DNA from: Kalymmatonema hyalinum WJT4-NPBG1
Lineage (GTDB): Bacteria; Cyanobacteriota; Cyanobacteriia; Cyanobacteriales; Nostocaceae
Reading direction: 5' to 3'
Length of the DNA stretch: 64,000 bases
NCBI GenBank assembly: GCA_019359075.1
Contig: JAHHIB010000018.1
Coordinates: 1-64,000 of the forward strand
Shown piece by piece: positions 54,872 to 64,000 of the stretch. Position 1 is the stretch's first letter, and the number at the start of each line of letters is the position of its first letter. The notes beneath the pieces were generated by a model. It did not search any database. It saw nothing but the letters and a program-made list of their open reading frames with translations, and was not told where the DNA came from. The position numbers were made by a program, and so were the translations under genes.

Positions 54872-55074
54872 AACGAAGGTAGAAGGATAGAGAAACAAAG
54901 AAAGAAAGAAGGATAAAGGATGAAAGGAAGGTAGAACAGTAAAGGATGAAAATTTTATACTTCATACTTGATACTTCATCCTTTATCCTTCATACTTCAT
55001 ACTTCATTCTTCATTCTTCCTTCTTCATTCTTCATTCTTCACAGTTTATACTTCATACTTTCACGCCAGATGTC
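54872..55074. repeat. Minisatellite between lysA and dacA
   Basis: Runs of GAAGGAT/AAGGATGAAA units (54880-54946), then CTTCATACTTCAT/TTCATTCTTC units (54958-55058), which are near complements of each other and could fold as a long hairpin. The open frame through it (repeated FILHTSYF/FILHSSFF) is an artefact; dacA starts at 55075. Confidence 0.8.
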
Positions 55075-56001
55075 ATGGGAGATTGGTGGACGCAATGGGT
55101 GACAAACCTAGGAAGGTCACAGTCCTTGCTGGTTGAGACTCTGGATATTGTGTTAGTACTGGCGCTGACGTACATGATACTAGTTATTATTAGTGAGCGC
55201 CGGACACTGTGGATGGTGCGGGGATTTATTATTCTGATGCTGGCATCAGCAATAAGTGGCAGAATGCAGTTACATCTGCTGAACTTTGTGCTGGAGAAGT
55301 TAGTGATTGGCTGTGCTGTAGCAATGGCAGTTGCTCTCCAGTCAGAGTTTCGCCGATTTTTGGAACAATTGGGACGTGGCGAATTCCGGCAGTTGTTTCA
55401 ACCGTCGCGTCTGGCGGTTCCCAAATCTGATAGTGTAATTGATGAAATTGTCGATGCTGTTAAAGAACTGTCAAAAAACCGGATTGGAGCTTTGCTAATT
55501 TTGGAAACCACTGGTCCTATTGACGAGCGGGATTTTTCTGTGCCAGGAGTAAAGCTGAATGCGGAAGTTTCAAAAGAGCTTATACAGACGATTTTTCAGC
55601 CAAAAACTTTATTACATGATGGGGCGACGTTAATTCGTGGTTCGCGGCTCGTGGCATCAGGTATAATTTTACCGCTATCGGGACGCACAGCCTCACGCCA
55701 GTTGGGAACACGCCACCGGGCGGCGATGGGAATTACTGAGCGGGTCGAAAATTGCATTTGTGTCGTTGTATCAGAAGAAACAGGTTCCATTTCCTTAGCG
55801 GAACGAGGAACCCTAAACAGACCACTGACCATTACGAAGCTGAAAGAGTCATTAGAGGCTCAATTTTCCCCAACTGTGGATCGGGAGGCTGTTGCTCCTG
55901 GTTTGTTGATTTTGGGTCGTCAGATTCGTGGTAAGGCACTAGCACTGATTTCACGTTTACTCGGATTACCATCGACTGCTTCACGACGAGATAAGAAATG
56001 A
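55075..56001 (+). CDS. dacA: Diadenylate cyclase (CdaA/DacA)
   Basis: A 308-residue enzyme from the ATG at 55075 ([14 protein letters not shown]). Three TM helices lie at about 20-100, followed by the DAC domain with the catalytic LLHDGATLI (DGA) and GTRHRAAMG (RHR) motifs. It makes c-di-AMP from two ATP. In cyanobacteria c-di-AMP helps night survival, potassium and osmotic balance. Order lysA-dacA-uppS is conserved. The 3' end overlaps uppS by 4 bp (ATGA), so translation is coupled. Confidence 0.95.
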   Translation: MGDWWTQWVTNLGRSQSLLVETLDIVLVLALTYMILVIISERRTLWMVRGFIILMLASAISGRMQLHLLNFVLEKLVIGCAVAMAVALQSEFRRFLEQLGRGEFRQLFQPSRLAVPKSDSVIDEIVDAVKELSKNRIGALLILETTGPIDERDFSVPGVKLNAEVSKELIQTIFQPKTLLHDGATLIRGSRLVASGIILPLSGRTASRQLGTRHRAAMGITERVENCICVVVSEETGSISLAERGTLNRPLTITKLKESLEAQFSPTVDREAVAPGLLILGRQIRGKALALISRLLGLPSTASRRDKK

Positions 56002-56747
56002 CAGCACAACACACTGAACTGCAAGAGTTGCCCCCTGATTTAAAACGAGAACTATTGCCCAAGCACGTTGCGGTGATTTGTGATGGCAATGGTCGATGGG
56101 CTAAAAGTCGAGGACTCCCCCGATTTATAGGACATCAGCGGGGAGTAGATGCTCTGAAAAATTTGCTTCGCTGTTGCGATGATTGGGGAATTGGGGCGCT
56201 GACGGCTTATGCTTTTTCGACTGAGAATTGGGGAAGACCGACCGAAGAAGTAGATTTTTTAATGACTCTATTTCAGCGGGTTTTGCGCCAAGAACTGCGG
56301 GAAATGATGGAGGAGAATGTTCAAATTAGATTTGTGGGTAATTTGAGCGCCTTACCCGGTTCGCTGCAAGAAGAAATTTCCCGTTCAATGGAAGAAACTA
56401 GAAACAATCGCGGTATTAAATTCACAGTCGCAACCAATTATGGGGCGAGACAGGAGATTTTACAGGCATGCCGCGCTATTGCTCATAAAGTACAGCAAGG
56501 TCTACTTCAACCAGATGAAATTGATGAGGCGACATTTGAACGTCACCTCTACACTGAGGGCATTTGTGACCCAGATTTATTAATTCGTACAAGTGGGGAA
56601 ATGCGGGTGTCGAATTTCCTTTTGTGGCAAATAGCTTATGCAGAAATTTATATAACTGAAAGTTTCTGGCCCGATTTTAACCGCAACGAGTTTCATCGTG
56701 CCTTGTGCGCCTATCAGCAACGGGATCGTAGGTTTGGCAAAGTGTGA
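55998..56747 (+). CDS. uppS: Isoprenyl transferase (undecaprenyl pyrophosphate synthase)
   Basis: A 249-residue cis-prenyltransferase. The catalytic Asp lies in [16 protein letters not shown], followed by [19 protein letters not shown] and the C-terminal [20 protein letters not shown]. It supplies the lipid carrier for peptidoglycan. The start overlaps dacA by 4 bp. Length is typical. Confidence 0.96.
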   Translation: MTAQHTELQELPPDLKRELLPKHVAVICDGNGRWAKSRGLPRFIGHQRGVDALKNLLRCCDDWGIGALTAYAFSTENWGRPTEEVDFLMTLFQRVLRQELREMMEENVQIRFVGNLSALPGSLQEEISRSMEETRNNRGIKFTVATNYGARQEILQACRAIAHKVQQGLLQPDEIDEATFERHLYTEGICDPDLLIRTSGEMRVSNFLLWQIAYAEIYITESFWPDFNRNEFHRALCAYQQRDRRFGKV

Positions 56748-56831
56748 GAAGTGGGGACGAGGAGGATGAGGAATAAGAATTTTTCTTTTGCTCCCTCATC
56801 TTCCCCTGCTCCCCTGCTCAAGAACTCTCTT

Positions 56832-57104
56832 CTACGGTCCAGAAAAAACAGCTCGTTCTATATCTTCTCGGCTGAGGGAATACTTGAACGCGCGTTGGAT
56901 ATCTTGCCCACCTTCTCCGGCTTGGACATATCGCACAATGATTTGTTCGATATCTAGCGAGAGTTCTGCTTGCCAATTTGCTCGCTGTACGTGCCAGCAA
57001 TGCAGTTGTGTTTCATCTTGTTGACAGCCTTGCTCTCTCAGCCACTGTTCAATTTGGGGAAGGGGATGGTTATACAAGGGTGTTTCTGAGGAAGTAAGAA
57101 GCAT
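56832..57104 (-). CDS. DUF3143 protein
   Basis: A 90-residue protein found across cyanobacteria. Characteristic stretches are TPLYNHPLPQIEQWLREQGC, LHCWHVQRANWQAEL, GGQDIQRAFKYSLSREDIE and the C-terminal AVFSGP. No function is known. It lies just downstream of the J-domain gene in the same orientation, a linkage that may be functional. The region between uppS and this gene holds CCCCTGCTCCCCTGCTC-type simple repeat. Confidence 0.88.
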   Translation of the reverse strand: MLLTSSETPLYNHPLPQIEQWLREQGCQQDETQLHCWHVQRANWQAELSLDIEQIIVRYVQAGEGGQDIQRAFKYSLSREDIERAVFSGP

Positions 57105-57157
57105 ATTTTTAGTAAAAAGTCAAAGAGGAAACTGAAAAGATAATTTTTATTTAATTT

Positions 57158-57712
57158 TTAATTTGGAATTTCAGAAGGGATAGTGAGTGAAATACTGGTA
57201 TCGTGTTGTTGTACTGCTGGGGTATGTTGTAGCAGTTGCATTTGAAAGGCAGCCTCTCCACGGGTTAAACCAATGGCGATCGCCAGCAGCAAGCAAACTA
57301 AAAATGTCAATCCCAGAATAAACAAAGCAAAGATTTCACCTGTTGACAGGGGGCGATCGCTGGCGTCGAGGTAAGCTGATTTAGACCAGTCGTGGGAATA
57401 GGAAACAGGACGATTCAAGTCAGGGGGTGGTTGGATGACCCCAAAGCGCGAATAGCCAATTTTCAGGTCGTAGGTAAATCGTCGTTCTGGACTGCTAAGA
57501 GTGGCGTACGCCTCGTTAAGTTGCTGAAATTTGGCAGTAGCCACAGCAGTAGGCAATTTTGTCGTATCTGGATGATAGTGCTTGCTCAGTTCCCGGTAAG
57601 CGCGACGGATGTCGATTGGCGATGCCGAGGGATGCAGTCCTAGCTGGGAGTAATAGGTCGGTTCGCTGCTTTGTGCCATTGCCCCATTCTGATTCACGGC
57701 TGTTTGAGTCAC
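57158..57712 (-). CDS. Membrane-anchored J-domain protein
   Basis: A 184-residue protein. The J domain is at about 19-85 with the HPD motif in LSKHYHPDT. One TM helix lies at about 133-152 (LFILGLTFLVCLLLAIAIGL), followed by a short tail. A J domain on the cytosolic side of a membrane would recruit DnaK there. A dnaJ-like gene and dnaK follow upstream on the same strand, which supports a local chaperone unit. Confidence 0.9.
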   Translation of the reverse strand: MTQTAVNQNGAMAQSSEPTYYSQLGLHPSASPIDIRRAYRELSKHYHPDTTKLPTAVATAKFQQLNEAYATLSSPERRFTYDLKIGYSRFGVIQPPPDLNRPVSYSHDWSKSAYLDASDRPLSTGEIFALFILGLTFLVCLLLAIAIGLTRGEAAFQMQLLQHTPAVQQHDTSISLTIPSEIPN

Positions 57713-57844
57713 TTGGCAATAAAGTTTTTTCTAATATTCTAAACCTAACCAACCTTCGGCAGACGATGGCAATTACTTTTTCAGTTTTTGGTTGTTAGTT
57801 GTTAGCTGTCAAAAATTACTACTAACCACTCACTCTCACAATCC

Positions 57845-58840
57845 CTATCTCACCAAATCAGCGCGGGGTTTAAAGCTTTCTATCTGCCGTAACTTTTCGT
57901 AAAGTTCACGTTCTTGCTGACTAATATTTTTGGGAGCAACGATTTGAATTTCCACCAATTGGTCACCACGTTCACCGTTTTCCTTGGGGTAGCCTTTATT
58001 CGCAAGACGGAAGCGTTGACCAGATCTCACACCAGTGGGAATAGACATTTTGACTGGTCCGTCTAGGGTTGGTGCTTCGATCTGTCCTCCCAAGACCGCT
58101 TCCGTAGGAGTCACCGGCACTTGAGTGAGGACATTTGAGCCTTCTACTTTAAATAAAGAATGTGGTTCTACAGTAATTTTTAAGTATAAGTCGCCACCAT
58201 TGATGCCTTGGTTTTTTAGGCGGATGGTTTGACCTGTGACCATACCTGGGGGCATACTGACTTCAAGCGATCGCCCATCTTCCAACCGAATCCTTTCCGA
58301 TCCACCTTTATAAGCTTTTTCAAGTGGCAGGGTCAATCTTGCTTCTATATCCCGACGAGTGGGGCGGGGGTTGACTGTATATTGAACTTTTCTGTTAGGG
58401 GAACTAAACGGATCGCTCTCAGCGCCATTGGTGGAGTTTCCATTTCTATTCTCTTTGCGAACGCCTACACCAATGACTTGATTAATAAAACTATCAAAAT
58501 CAGCATATTTACCTGGGTCTACCTCAGCAGTGCTGGCGCGACCGTTAGAGCGGTTTTCCCAAGTTTTCGCTCCTCGTGGTGCTTGTTTGCCACTAAAGCC
58601 TTTTTGTTCCCAGAAGCGGCTAAACTCGTCGTAACGTGCCCGTTTCGTTGGATCGCTAAGGACTTCATATGCCTCACCTATATCCTTAAATTTGTCCTCT
58701 GCTGCTTTGTTTCCTGGATTGAGGTCTGGGTGATACTGACGCGCTAAGCGTCGATAGTTCTTTTTAATATCTTCATTTGTTGCCTCTTTAGTGACTCCCA
58801 AAATCTCGTAATAATCGCGAAAATTCTGCAAATTTTGCAT
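57845..58840 (-). CDS. dnaJ: DnaJ/CbpA-type co-chaperone (type B, no zinc finger)
   Basis: A 331-residue protein. The J domain is at 6-72 ([23 protein letters not shown] in YHPDLNPG). A Gly/Asn linker region follows. Two DnaJ C-terminal beta domains begin at about 155 ([20 protein letters not shown]). The Cys-rich zinc region is absent, as in CbpA and human DNAJB types. It lies 231 bp downstream of dnaK and is probably its main partner. Confidence 0.93.
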   Translation of the reverse strand: MQNLQNFRDYYEILGVTKEATNEDIKKNYRRLARQYHPDLNPGNKAAEDKFKDIGEAYEVLSDPTKRARYDEFSRFWEQKGFSGKQAPRGAKTWENRSNGRASTAEVDPGKYADFDSFINQVIGVGVRKENRNGNSTNGAESDPFSSPNRKVQYTVNPRPTRRDIEARLTLPLEKAYKGGSERIRLEDGRSLEVSMPPGMVTGQTIRLKNQGINGGDLYLKITVEPHSLFKVEGSNVLTQVPVTPTEAVLGGQIEAPTLDGPVKMSIPTGVRSGQRFRLANKGYPKENGERGDQLVEIQIVAPKNISQQERELYEKLRQIESFKPRADLVR

Positions 58841-59011
58841 AGTTCTGTTATTTATCTTTAGCTTTTAGTTTTTAGATTTATTAATGGTGATTCATTAATT
58901 ATTGAACGACTAACTAATTACTTATTACCTATTACTTTTGACCAAATCCGAATTCCCCATCAACCTCTTTGATCTTTATTTTGCGTTAGAGACGTAATTT
59001 TAGGAATTAAG

Positions 59012-59027
59012 GGCGGGAAACCCCGCC
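59012..59027 (-). terminator. Short GC hairpin after dnaK
   Basis: GGCGGG/CCCGCC with a 4-nt loop, about 45 bp past the dnaK stop. No T-run follows on the minus strand, so it is weak as a terminator. Confidence 0.35.
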
Positions 59028-59071
59028 AGGGAAAGTTATAACTTTATTTCCTAAAAACATCCACTTCTATG

Positions 59072-61198
59072 TCATAACCAATCATCATCATCGTCCCAGT
59101 TATCTTGGTAGCTAGGACGAGGTTTGCGTGAAGAACCGCTGTCATAGGAGGAACGACCTCTTCTGTCATAGTCCCTGTTATCATCCCTGTCGTAGTTTTT
59201 GCCGTAGTAATCACGTTCATCCCTGTAGGGTGGGCGTTCTGCGCCATCGCCTCTTGGGCGGCTGCCATAGGGAGGATCGCGGAACGTATCCCTTGGAGAT
59301 TCGCGTTCGCGTTCCCGGTCTTTATCGCCAGTGAAGATATCACGAATCGTACCGAACAAGTCATCTTCTTCGTCGTCAACGTAGTACTGGCGGACTTCCC
59401 GGTTTAGGTCATACAAAGCATCTTGCAGGTCGGCGTGAGCTTGGTCAATGCCTCTGTCGTCGTTTTCTTGCAAACTCTCGCGCAGTTCTCGGCAGATATT
59501 ATCAATTCTTTGGCGACGGCTGCGGGCAAACTGCATCCCAAAGTCCAACGCCACTTCTCTGAGTTGTCGTTCTGCTTGTATGATCAGCGCCTCTGCACGA
59601 GTGCGCTTTTCTACCCGTTCTTTGCGTTCCCGGTCGATTTCGGCGTATTTCTCAGCATCTTGAATTGCCTGCCTGATTTCCCCTTCGCTCAAGGTAGAAG
59701 CGCCTTGAACTGTGATACTCTGCTCTCTACCTGTGGTTCTATCGAGAGCGGTCACTTGTAAAATACCATTAGCATCTATATCAAATGATACTTGTATTTG
59801 TGGGATCCCACGTGGTGCTGGCGGAATGCCATACAGCTTGAACCGTCCCAGGGACTTGTTATCTGCTGCCATCTCCCGTTCACCTTGGATGACGTGGATT
59901 TCCACACTATTTTGGTTATTTTCGGATGTCGAAAAGATGTCAGATCGACGGACTGGTATAGTGGTGTTGCGGGGAATAAGTTTTTTCATCACGCCGTTGA
60001 CGGTTTCTAATCCGAAAGATAAAGGCGTGACATCCAACAGCAGGACATCCTTGAGTTCGCCACCGAGAATACCCGCCTGTATTGCTGCACCCACCGCCAC
60101 CACTTCATCAGGATTAACGTTTTGGTTGGGTTCTTTGCCAATCATCGCCCGCACAAGTTGCTGTACCATTGGCATGCGGGTGCAACCACCCACCAACACG
60201 ACTTCATCAATGTCTGCGGGTGTCAACCCTGCATCTTTGAGTGCGCGTTTGACTGGAAGGCGCACACGCCCAAGTAAGTCATCGCACAAACCTTCAAATT
60301 CGGAACGAGTTAACCGAGTTTCGAGGTGTTTGGGACCATCTTCGGTGGCGGTGATGAAGGGTAAGTTAATATCGGTAATGCTGACAGAAGAAAGTTCGAT
60401 TTTGGCTTTTTCCGCTGCTTCCAATAGGCGTTGTAAAGCTGAGCGATCGCGTCTTAAGTCTACCCCTTCTTCTTCTAAAAATTTCTCCGCCAACCAATCG
60501 ACTATTTTTTTGTCAAAATCATTACCACCTAATTGCGTATCTCCACTCGTGGATCTGACTTCAAACACCCCATCGCCAACATCTAGAAGCGACACGTCAA
60601 ACGTGCCACCACCCAAGTCAAATACTAATATGGTTTCACTGTTGCCGCGATCCAATCCATAAGCCAAAGAAGCAGCGGTGGGTTCATTGAGAATCCGTAG
60701 GACTTCTAAACCAGCAATTCTGCCAGCATCCCGCGTTGCTTGCCGTTGGGAATCATTAAAATAAGCAGGAACGGTAATCACTGCCCCGGTAACTGGTTCA
60801 CCCAGGTATTTACTGGCGTCCTCTGCCAATTTCTTGAGCACCATTGCGGAAATTTCTTCTGGGGCAAAATCTTTATCGAGACGAGGACAAGAAATTTTGA
60901 TGTTGCCAACTTCGTCTTTGCGGATGGTGTATGGAACTCGCTTTGATTCTGGGTTGAGTTCAGCATACCTGCGCCCAATAAAGCGTTTCACGGCGAAAAA
61001 TGTATTTTGTGGGTTGAGGACGGTTTGTCGCCGTGCCATTTGCCCAACAACTCTTTCGCCTTCTTTACTACTAAAACCGACAACGGAGGGAGTCGTTCGC
61101 ATTCCTTCTGCATTGGCAATCACCACCGGCTTGCCACCCTCCATGACGGCAACTACTGAGTTGGTTGTACCCAAGTCAATGCCGACTACCTTGCCCAT
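59072..61198 (-). CDS. dnaK: DnaK (Hsp70) paralogue with long charged C-terminal tail
   Basis: A 708-residue Hsp70. The ATPase domain shows [40 protein letters not shown] and [11 protein letters not shown]; the usual GG(S/T)TR has a Cys here. The substrate-binding domain follows. From about residue 610 comes a 100-residue disordered tail rich in Arg, Asp and Tyr, ending [10 protein letters not shown]. This tail, and not the standard EEVD-less short end, marks the cyanobacterial DnaK1/DnaK3 type, one of which associates with thylakoids. Which paralogue it is cannot be settled by eye. Confidence 0.93.
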   Translation of the reverse strand: MGKVVGIDLGTTNSVVAVMEGGKPVVIANAEGMRTTPSVVGFSSKEGERVVGQMARRQTVLNPQNTFFAVKRFIGRRYAELNPESKRVPYTIRKDEVGNIKISCPRLDKDFAPEEISAMVLKKLAEDASKYLGEPVTGAVITVPAYFNDSQRQATRDAGRIAGLEVLRILNEPTAASLAYGLDRGNSETILVFDLGGGTFDVSLLDVGDGVFEVRSTSGDTQLGGNDFDKKIVDWLAEKFLEEEGVDLRRDRSALQRLLEAAEKAKIELSSVSITDINLPFITATEDGPKHLETRLTRSEFEGLCDDLLGRVRLPVKRALKDAGLTPADIDEVVLVGGCTRMPMVQQLVRAMIGKEPNQNVNPDEVVAVGAAIQAGILGGELKDVLLLDVTPLSFGLETVNGVMKKLIPRNTTIPVRRSDIFSTSENNQNSVEIHVIQGEREMAADNKSLGRFKLYGIPPAPRGIPQIQVSFDIDANGILQVTALDRTTGREQSITVQGASTLSEGEIRQAIQDAEKYAEIDRERKERVEKRTRAEALIIQAERQLREVALDFGMQFARSRRQRIDNICRELRESLQENDDRGIDQAHADLQDALYDLNREVRQYYVDDEEDDLFGTIRDIFTGDKDRERERESPRDTFRDPPYGSRPRGDGAERPPYRDERDYYGKNYDRDDNRDYDRRGRSSYDSGSSRKPRPSYQDNWDDDDDWL

Positions 61199-61315
61199 GC
61201 GTTACTGTTCTCCTATAGTGTCTTATAAATTAATTCGTTTAGAGCTAATGCTTGATTTATTGTATCTTGCTGTTGAGAATTACACGGTCAAACAGTGTTC
61301 ACCATTAGTTAATTT

Positions 61316-62161
61316 GTGAATCTCAAGAATCAACTCGAAACTCACCTGAGTCAAATAGCCCGCGATCGCGATCCCTATCTAGCGACTGCTGGACATTTTT
61401 TTGTCCAAGAATACATTCGTCAACAATTTGGACAATTGGGAAGTGTGGAAATCCACACCTTCAGCGTCAGGGGAAAAACCTGTCAAAACCTCATATTGAA
61501 TTTACCGTCACAAGCTGGATCACAAAAGGAATTGCCACCGATTTTAATTGGTGCCCATTACGATGCTGTACCCGGAACACCAGGGGCTGATGATAATGCT
61601 ACAGGTATGGCAGTCTTGCTGGAATTGGCAAGAATGTTTGCTGCCCAACCGACAAAACATCCGTTGCGGCTGGTAGCTTTTGACATGGAAGAATACGGCT
61701 TACTAGGTAGTACTGACTATGCGGCTAAGCTAAAGCAAGAACAGCAACCGCTACGCTTAATGATTTCTCTGGAAATGCTGGGATATTGTGATCCGACTCC
61801 AGGTTCTCAAAGTTACCCATCTCCTCTGGAACGCTTTTATCCTAATCGCGGTGATTTTATTGCTTTAATTGGTAATTGGCGGACAATTCGCGACTTAATA
61901 AGTATTAGCCGTAGTATTCGCAAAGTTGGCGTACCTAGTCAGTGGCTACCAGTGCCGAATAGAGGTAAGATAGTGCCCCAGACTCGACGAAGTGACCATG
62001 CACCTTTTTGGGATGCGGGTTATCCAGCAATGATGGTGACAGATACAGCATTCATGCGGAATCCAAACTATCACAAACCCAGCGATACTATTGCCACTTT
62101 GGATTTAGATTTTCTGACTGGTGTCTGTCAAGGTTTGGAAAGTGGTATTCGGCGTTTGTGA
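61316..62161 (+). CDS. M28-family zinc aminopeptidase
   Basis: A 281-residue protein with a GTG start at 61316. Zinc-site motifs: His and Asp in LIGAHYDAVPGTPGADDNAT, Glu pair in AFDMEEYGLLGS, and the C-terminal His in NPNYHKPSDT. SDHAPFWDAGYPAMMVTDT is typical of M28 enzymes. No signal peptide is seen, so it may be cytosolic, or the start may lie elsewhere. Divergent from dnaK with a 117-bp gap. Confidence 0.9.
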   Translation: MNLKNQLETHLSQIARDRDPYLATAGHFFVQEYIRQQFGQLGSVEIHTFSVRGKTCQNLILNLPSQAGSQKELPPILIGAHYDAVPGTPGADDNATGMAVLLELARMFAAQPTKHPLRLVAFDMEEYGLLGSTDYAAKLKQEQQPLRLMISLEMLGYCDPTPGSQSYPSPLERFYPNRGDFIALIGNWRTIRDLISISRSIRKVGVPSQWLPVPNRGKIVPQTRRSDHAPFWDAGYPAMMVTDTAFMRNPNYHKPSDTIATLDLDFLTGVCQGLESGIRRL

Positions 62162-62230
62162 AAAAGGGGTGTAGTGCTGATTGTCTTTCTAGTATCCTAG
62201 GAGCAATCATTTTGTATAAGACTCTCACCA

Positions 62231-63169
62231 TTAACCATTTCCAACTTCCGACTCCCGATTCCTGATTTCCTTGCCTGTATACACATGAACGCTGGGAGTC
62301 AGACTGATCAAGTCCTCGATATTCCGCTTCATGGTGTTGCAAATAACGTCTAGCGGCAAATCGTTAGGATCGTAGCCAAAAGGATTTTCAATTTCCAAGC
62401 CAATGGCTTCAATACCAAATAAGGTAAAACTAACCAACGCCACAATGGCACCTGTCCACCAACCAAGACTATGGACAAGTTGAAAAGGCAACAAGAGGCA
62501 ATAAAGTAACAATAATTGCTTCAAATGAATAGCATATGCTAGCGGAATAGGTGTTTTTAAAATACGTTCGCAAGCCCCTAAACTATCTACCAGGCTGTTC
62601 AATAATTCTTGTATGGCTATCAACTGATAGCTGTTTATACAATTGCGGTTGTACTGTAGCTGTAGATAATCTCCAATCCAAAACGCGATCTCTAGGGGAG
62701 GATTATTCATTGTCTTTAGCGTCAAATATTTAGAAATGGGGAGTAATTCTTCTAACTCTCTATTGACACCTTCTCCCCGTAAATGTAACTTTGTCGCTAC
62801 GGCAAAAGCTACCACCAATCGTAAAATTCCAATTTTCTTTTCTCTATCTTCGGGGGTAATCTCATCAATAGATACCCAAATTTGCCGCGCTAGATTGCGA
62901 ACATCATTGACGATACTACCCCAGATTTTTCTTCCTTCCCAAAAGCGTTCGTAAGCAGTATTTGTGCGAAAAACCAGTAATAAACCTAAAACAATACTGG
63001 GAATAACACTTTCTAAAATCGGTTGGGATACAGGAAGTTTAAAAGCATAAAGTAGAGAGATAAAAAAACCAAAAAATCCACACGAAACAACGCGTTTGTA
63101 GATTGCTGTGACAACTGAACCTTTAAGCTGGAAAGCTATTCGCAACCATTGCACTTTTTCTGTAGTCAT
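62231..63169 (-). CDS. Bestrophin-family anion channel-like protein
   Basis: A 312-residue membrane protein. Signatures are VLGLLLVFRTNTAYERFWEG and FGIEAIGLEIENPFGYDPND, LPLDVICNTMKRNI. Homologues form pentameric anion channels. In algae related proteins carry bicarbonate at thylakoids, and some cyanobacterial ones have been linked to bicarbonate or chloride. Substrate here is not known. The last residues (GKEIRNRESEVGNG) derive from a simple repeat of the ATCAGGAATCGGGAGTC type. Confidence 0.92.
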   Translation of the reverse strand: MTTEKVQWLRIAFQLKGSVVTAIYKRVVSCGFFGFFISLLYAFKLPVSQPILESVIPSIVLGLLLVFRTNTAYERFWEGRKIWGSIVNDVRNLARQIWVSIDEITPEDREKKIGILRLVVAFAVATKLHLRGEGVNRELEELLPISKYLTLKTMNNPPLEIAFWIGDYLQLQYNRNCINSYQLIAIQELLNSLVDSLGACERILKTPIPLAYAIHLKQLLLLYCLLLPFQLVHSLGWWTGAIVALVSFTLFGIEAIGLEIENPFGYDPNDLPLDVICNTMKRNIEDLISLTPSVHVYTGKEIRNRESEVGNG

Positions 63170-63393
63170 GTTCTTTTAAAAGAATATTTCATGAACAAAT
63201 GAGAAGAACGCAGAACAGAAAACTCAGAAATTAGAATGATTCCACGGATAAATCCAAGAGTTATAAAGAAGAAAGAATTTCGTTTTTTGAATTCAGCTAA
63301 AGCTAGTGTTTGATACCTTAAAAAATATAACTCAAATTTACGAAAAGTAATAACCCTGAACTTAGCATCACTGGCATCGACGAGAAAATTACC

Positions 63394-64000
63394 ATGAATG
63401 GGGCATCAACATCTTCTTCCCGCTGAGAATTTTGGATTGACAGGGGCGGCACATTCATTGATATTGTGGCGAAGCGCCCTGATAGGCAATTGGTAATCCA
63501 CAAGCTGCTATCGAAAAATGCCGAATGCTACAGTGATGCACCAGTGCGCTTAATTCGAGAGATTTTGGGAATTCAATTTGATGCGCCAATTCCAGCAGAT
63601 GAGATTGTGGTGGTGAAGATGGCAACGACTGTGGCGACAAATGCGGCGCTGGAACGAAAGGGCAATCTCACAGTTTTGGCAAAGGATTTCGGGATGCCCT
63701 ACGAATCGGTTACCAAAACCGTCCCGATATCTTTGCCCGTCAGATTATTCTGCCACAAATGCCTTATGTGAGCGGGTCATTGAGGTAGAGGAACGCTACA
63801 GCGCCCAGGGGAAGAATGAATTCCCATAAATCTCGACGCTGTTCGTCCCCTATTGCAAGCGGCATACGATGATGGGATTCTTTCCGGTGCCATAGTTTTT
63901 CTGCACGGTTACCGCTACCCGGAACACGAGAAGCGGATGGCAACCATAGCAAAGGAAATAGGATTTATCCAAATCTCAGTATCCCACGAAGTCAGCGCGT
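63394..64000 (+). pseudogene. Decaying 5-oxoprolinase (hydantoinase A/B) gene, 5' part
   Basis: The start MNGASTSSSR is followed by an in-frame TGA, then FWIDRGGTFIDIVAKRPDRQ and VKMATTVATNAALERKG, which is the N-terminal hydantoinase_A domain of ATP-dependent 5-oxoprolinase. Further on, similarity jumps between frames: IGYQNRPDIFARQ, then ERVIEVEERYSAQG, then FLHGYRYPEHEKRMATIAKE and IGFIQISVSHEVSA. At least three frame changes plus the stop mark it as dead. The full-length enzyme has about 1200 residues; the rest lies beyond the window. Confidence 0.88.

Noticed and set aside
54946-55074. N-terminal extension of DacA
   Set aside because: The extra 43 residues are translated minisatellite (FILHTSYF repeats); the family start is the Met at 55075.
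59044-59379. 111-codon minus-strand frame rich in Met and Thr
   Set aside because: It is a shadow frame of the charged C-terminal tail of dnaK.

Overview
The window is chromosomal DNA from a cyanobacterium, most likely a filamentous, heterocyst-forming member of the Nostocales. Evidence: photosystem I subunit PsaX, NdhB, RuBisCO accumulation factor 1, a high-light-inducible protein, phylloquinone-type MenG, NatD-like permease, many GCGATCGC (HIP1) octamers, short tandem repeats of the STRR kind, and a four-copy tandem small-RNA array that resembles the NsiR1 array of heterocystous species. No tRNA or rRNA was seen. A genus cannot be named from this evidence.

Layout. 1-4.2 kb: a small membrane protein, the tandem sRNA array (about 640-1300), an integrase relic, a WD40 protein, a small membrane protein and an Hlip. 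4.2-13.4 kb: alanine dehydrogenase, a CheR/CheB/hybrid-kinase signalling cluster, a CapA-like phosphoesterase-fold protein, a Uma2 nuclease-family protein, LarE and a branched-chain/neutral amino acid permease. 13.4-22.4 kb: PsaX (54 codons), lipoyl synthase, a response regulator, a candidate sRNA, a receiver-domain relic followed by a histidine kinase, NdhB, an RRM protein and a 1.4 kb gene-free stretch. 22.4-32.4 kb: TopA, a small acidic ORF plus AroQ, a DraG-like protein, a 7TM-HD phosphohydrolase with an expanded Ser/Pro repeat, an AraC regulator, a ferric-reductase-like membrane protein and a LOG-family enzyme. 32.5-35.7 kb: an IS605-type element (tnpA open, tnpB broken) with an ISAs1-type element next to its end, then a relic of an Rpn-like gene.

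35.7-43.1 kb: DUF445 protein, MenG, a 57-aa ORF, Raf1, then a three-gene signalling group (zinc-ribbon Ser/Thr kinase, c-type-haem DUF3365-HAMP sensor, PhnD-like lipoprotein). 43.2-49.8 kb: a peptidase-containing ABC exporter and its HlyD adaptor with two double-glycine-leader substrates, one of them a beta/gamma-crystallin-like protein, beside an NB-ARC protein that lacks any recognisable sensor repeat. 49.8-63.2 kb: ClpC, RimI, LysA, CdaA/DacA and UppS, DUF3143, two J-domain proteins and a DnaK with a long acidic tail, an M28 peptidase and a bestrophin. The right edge is a multiply frameshifted 5-oxoprolinase/hydantoinase gene.

The most promising material for new biology is the leader-peptide/PCAT exporter locus (43.2-48.4 kb), the tandem sRNA array at the left edge, and the kinase/haem-sensor/PhnD group. 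Functions are assigned from recognised motifs and remembered families; no database search was run.
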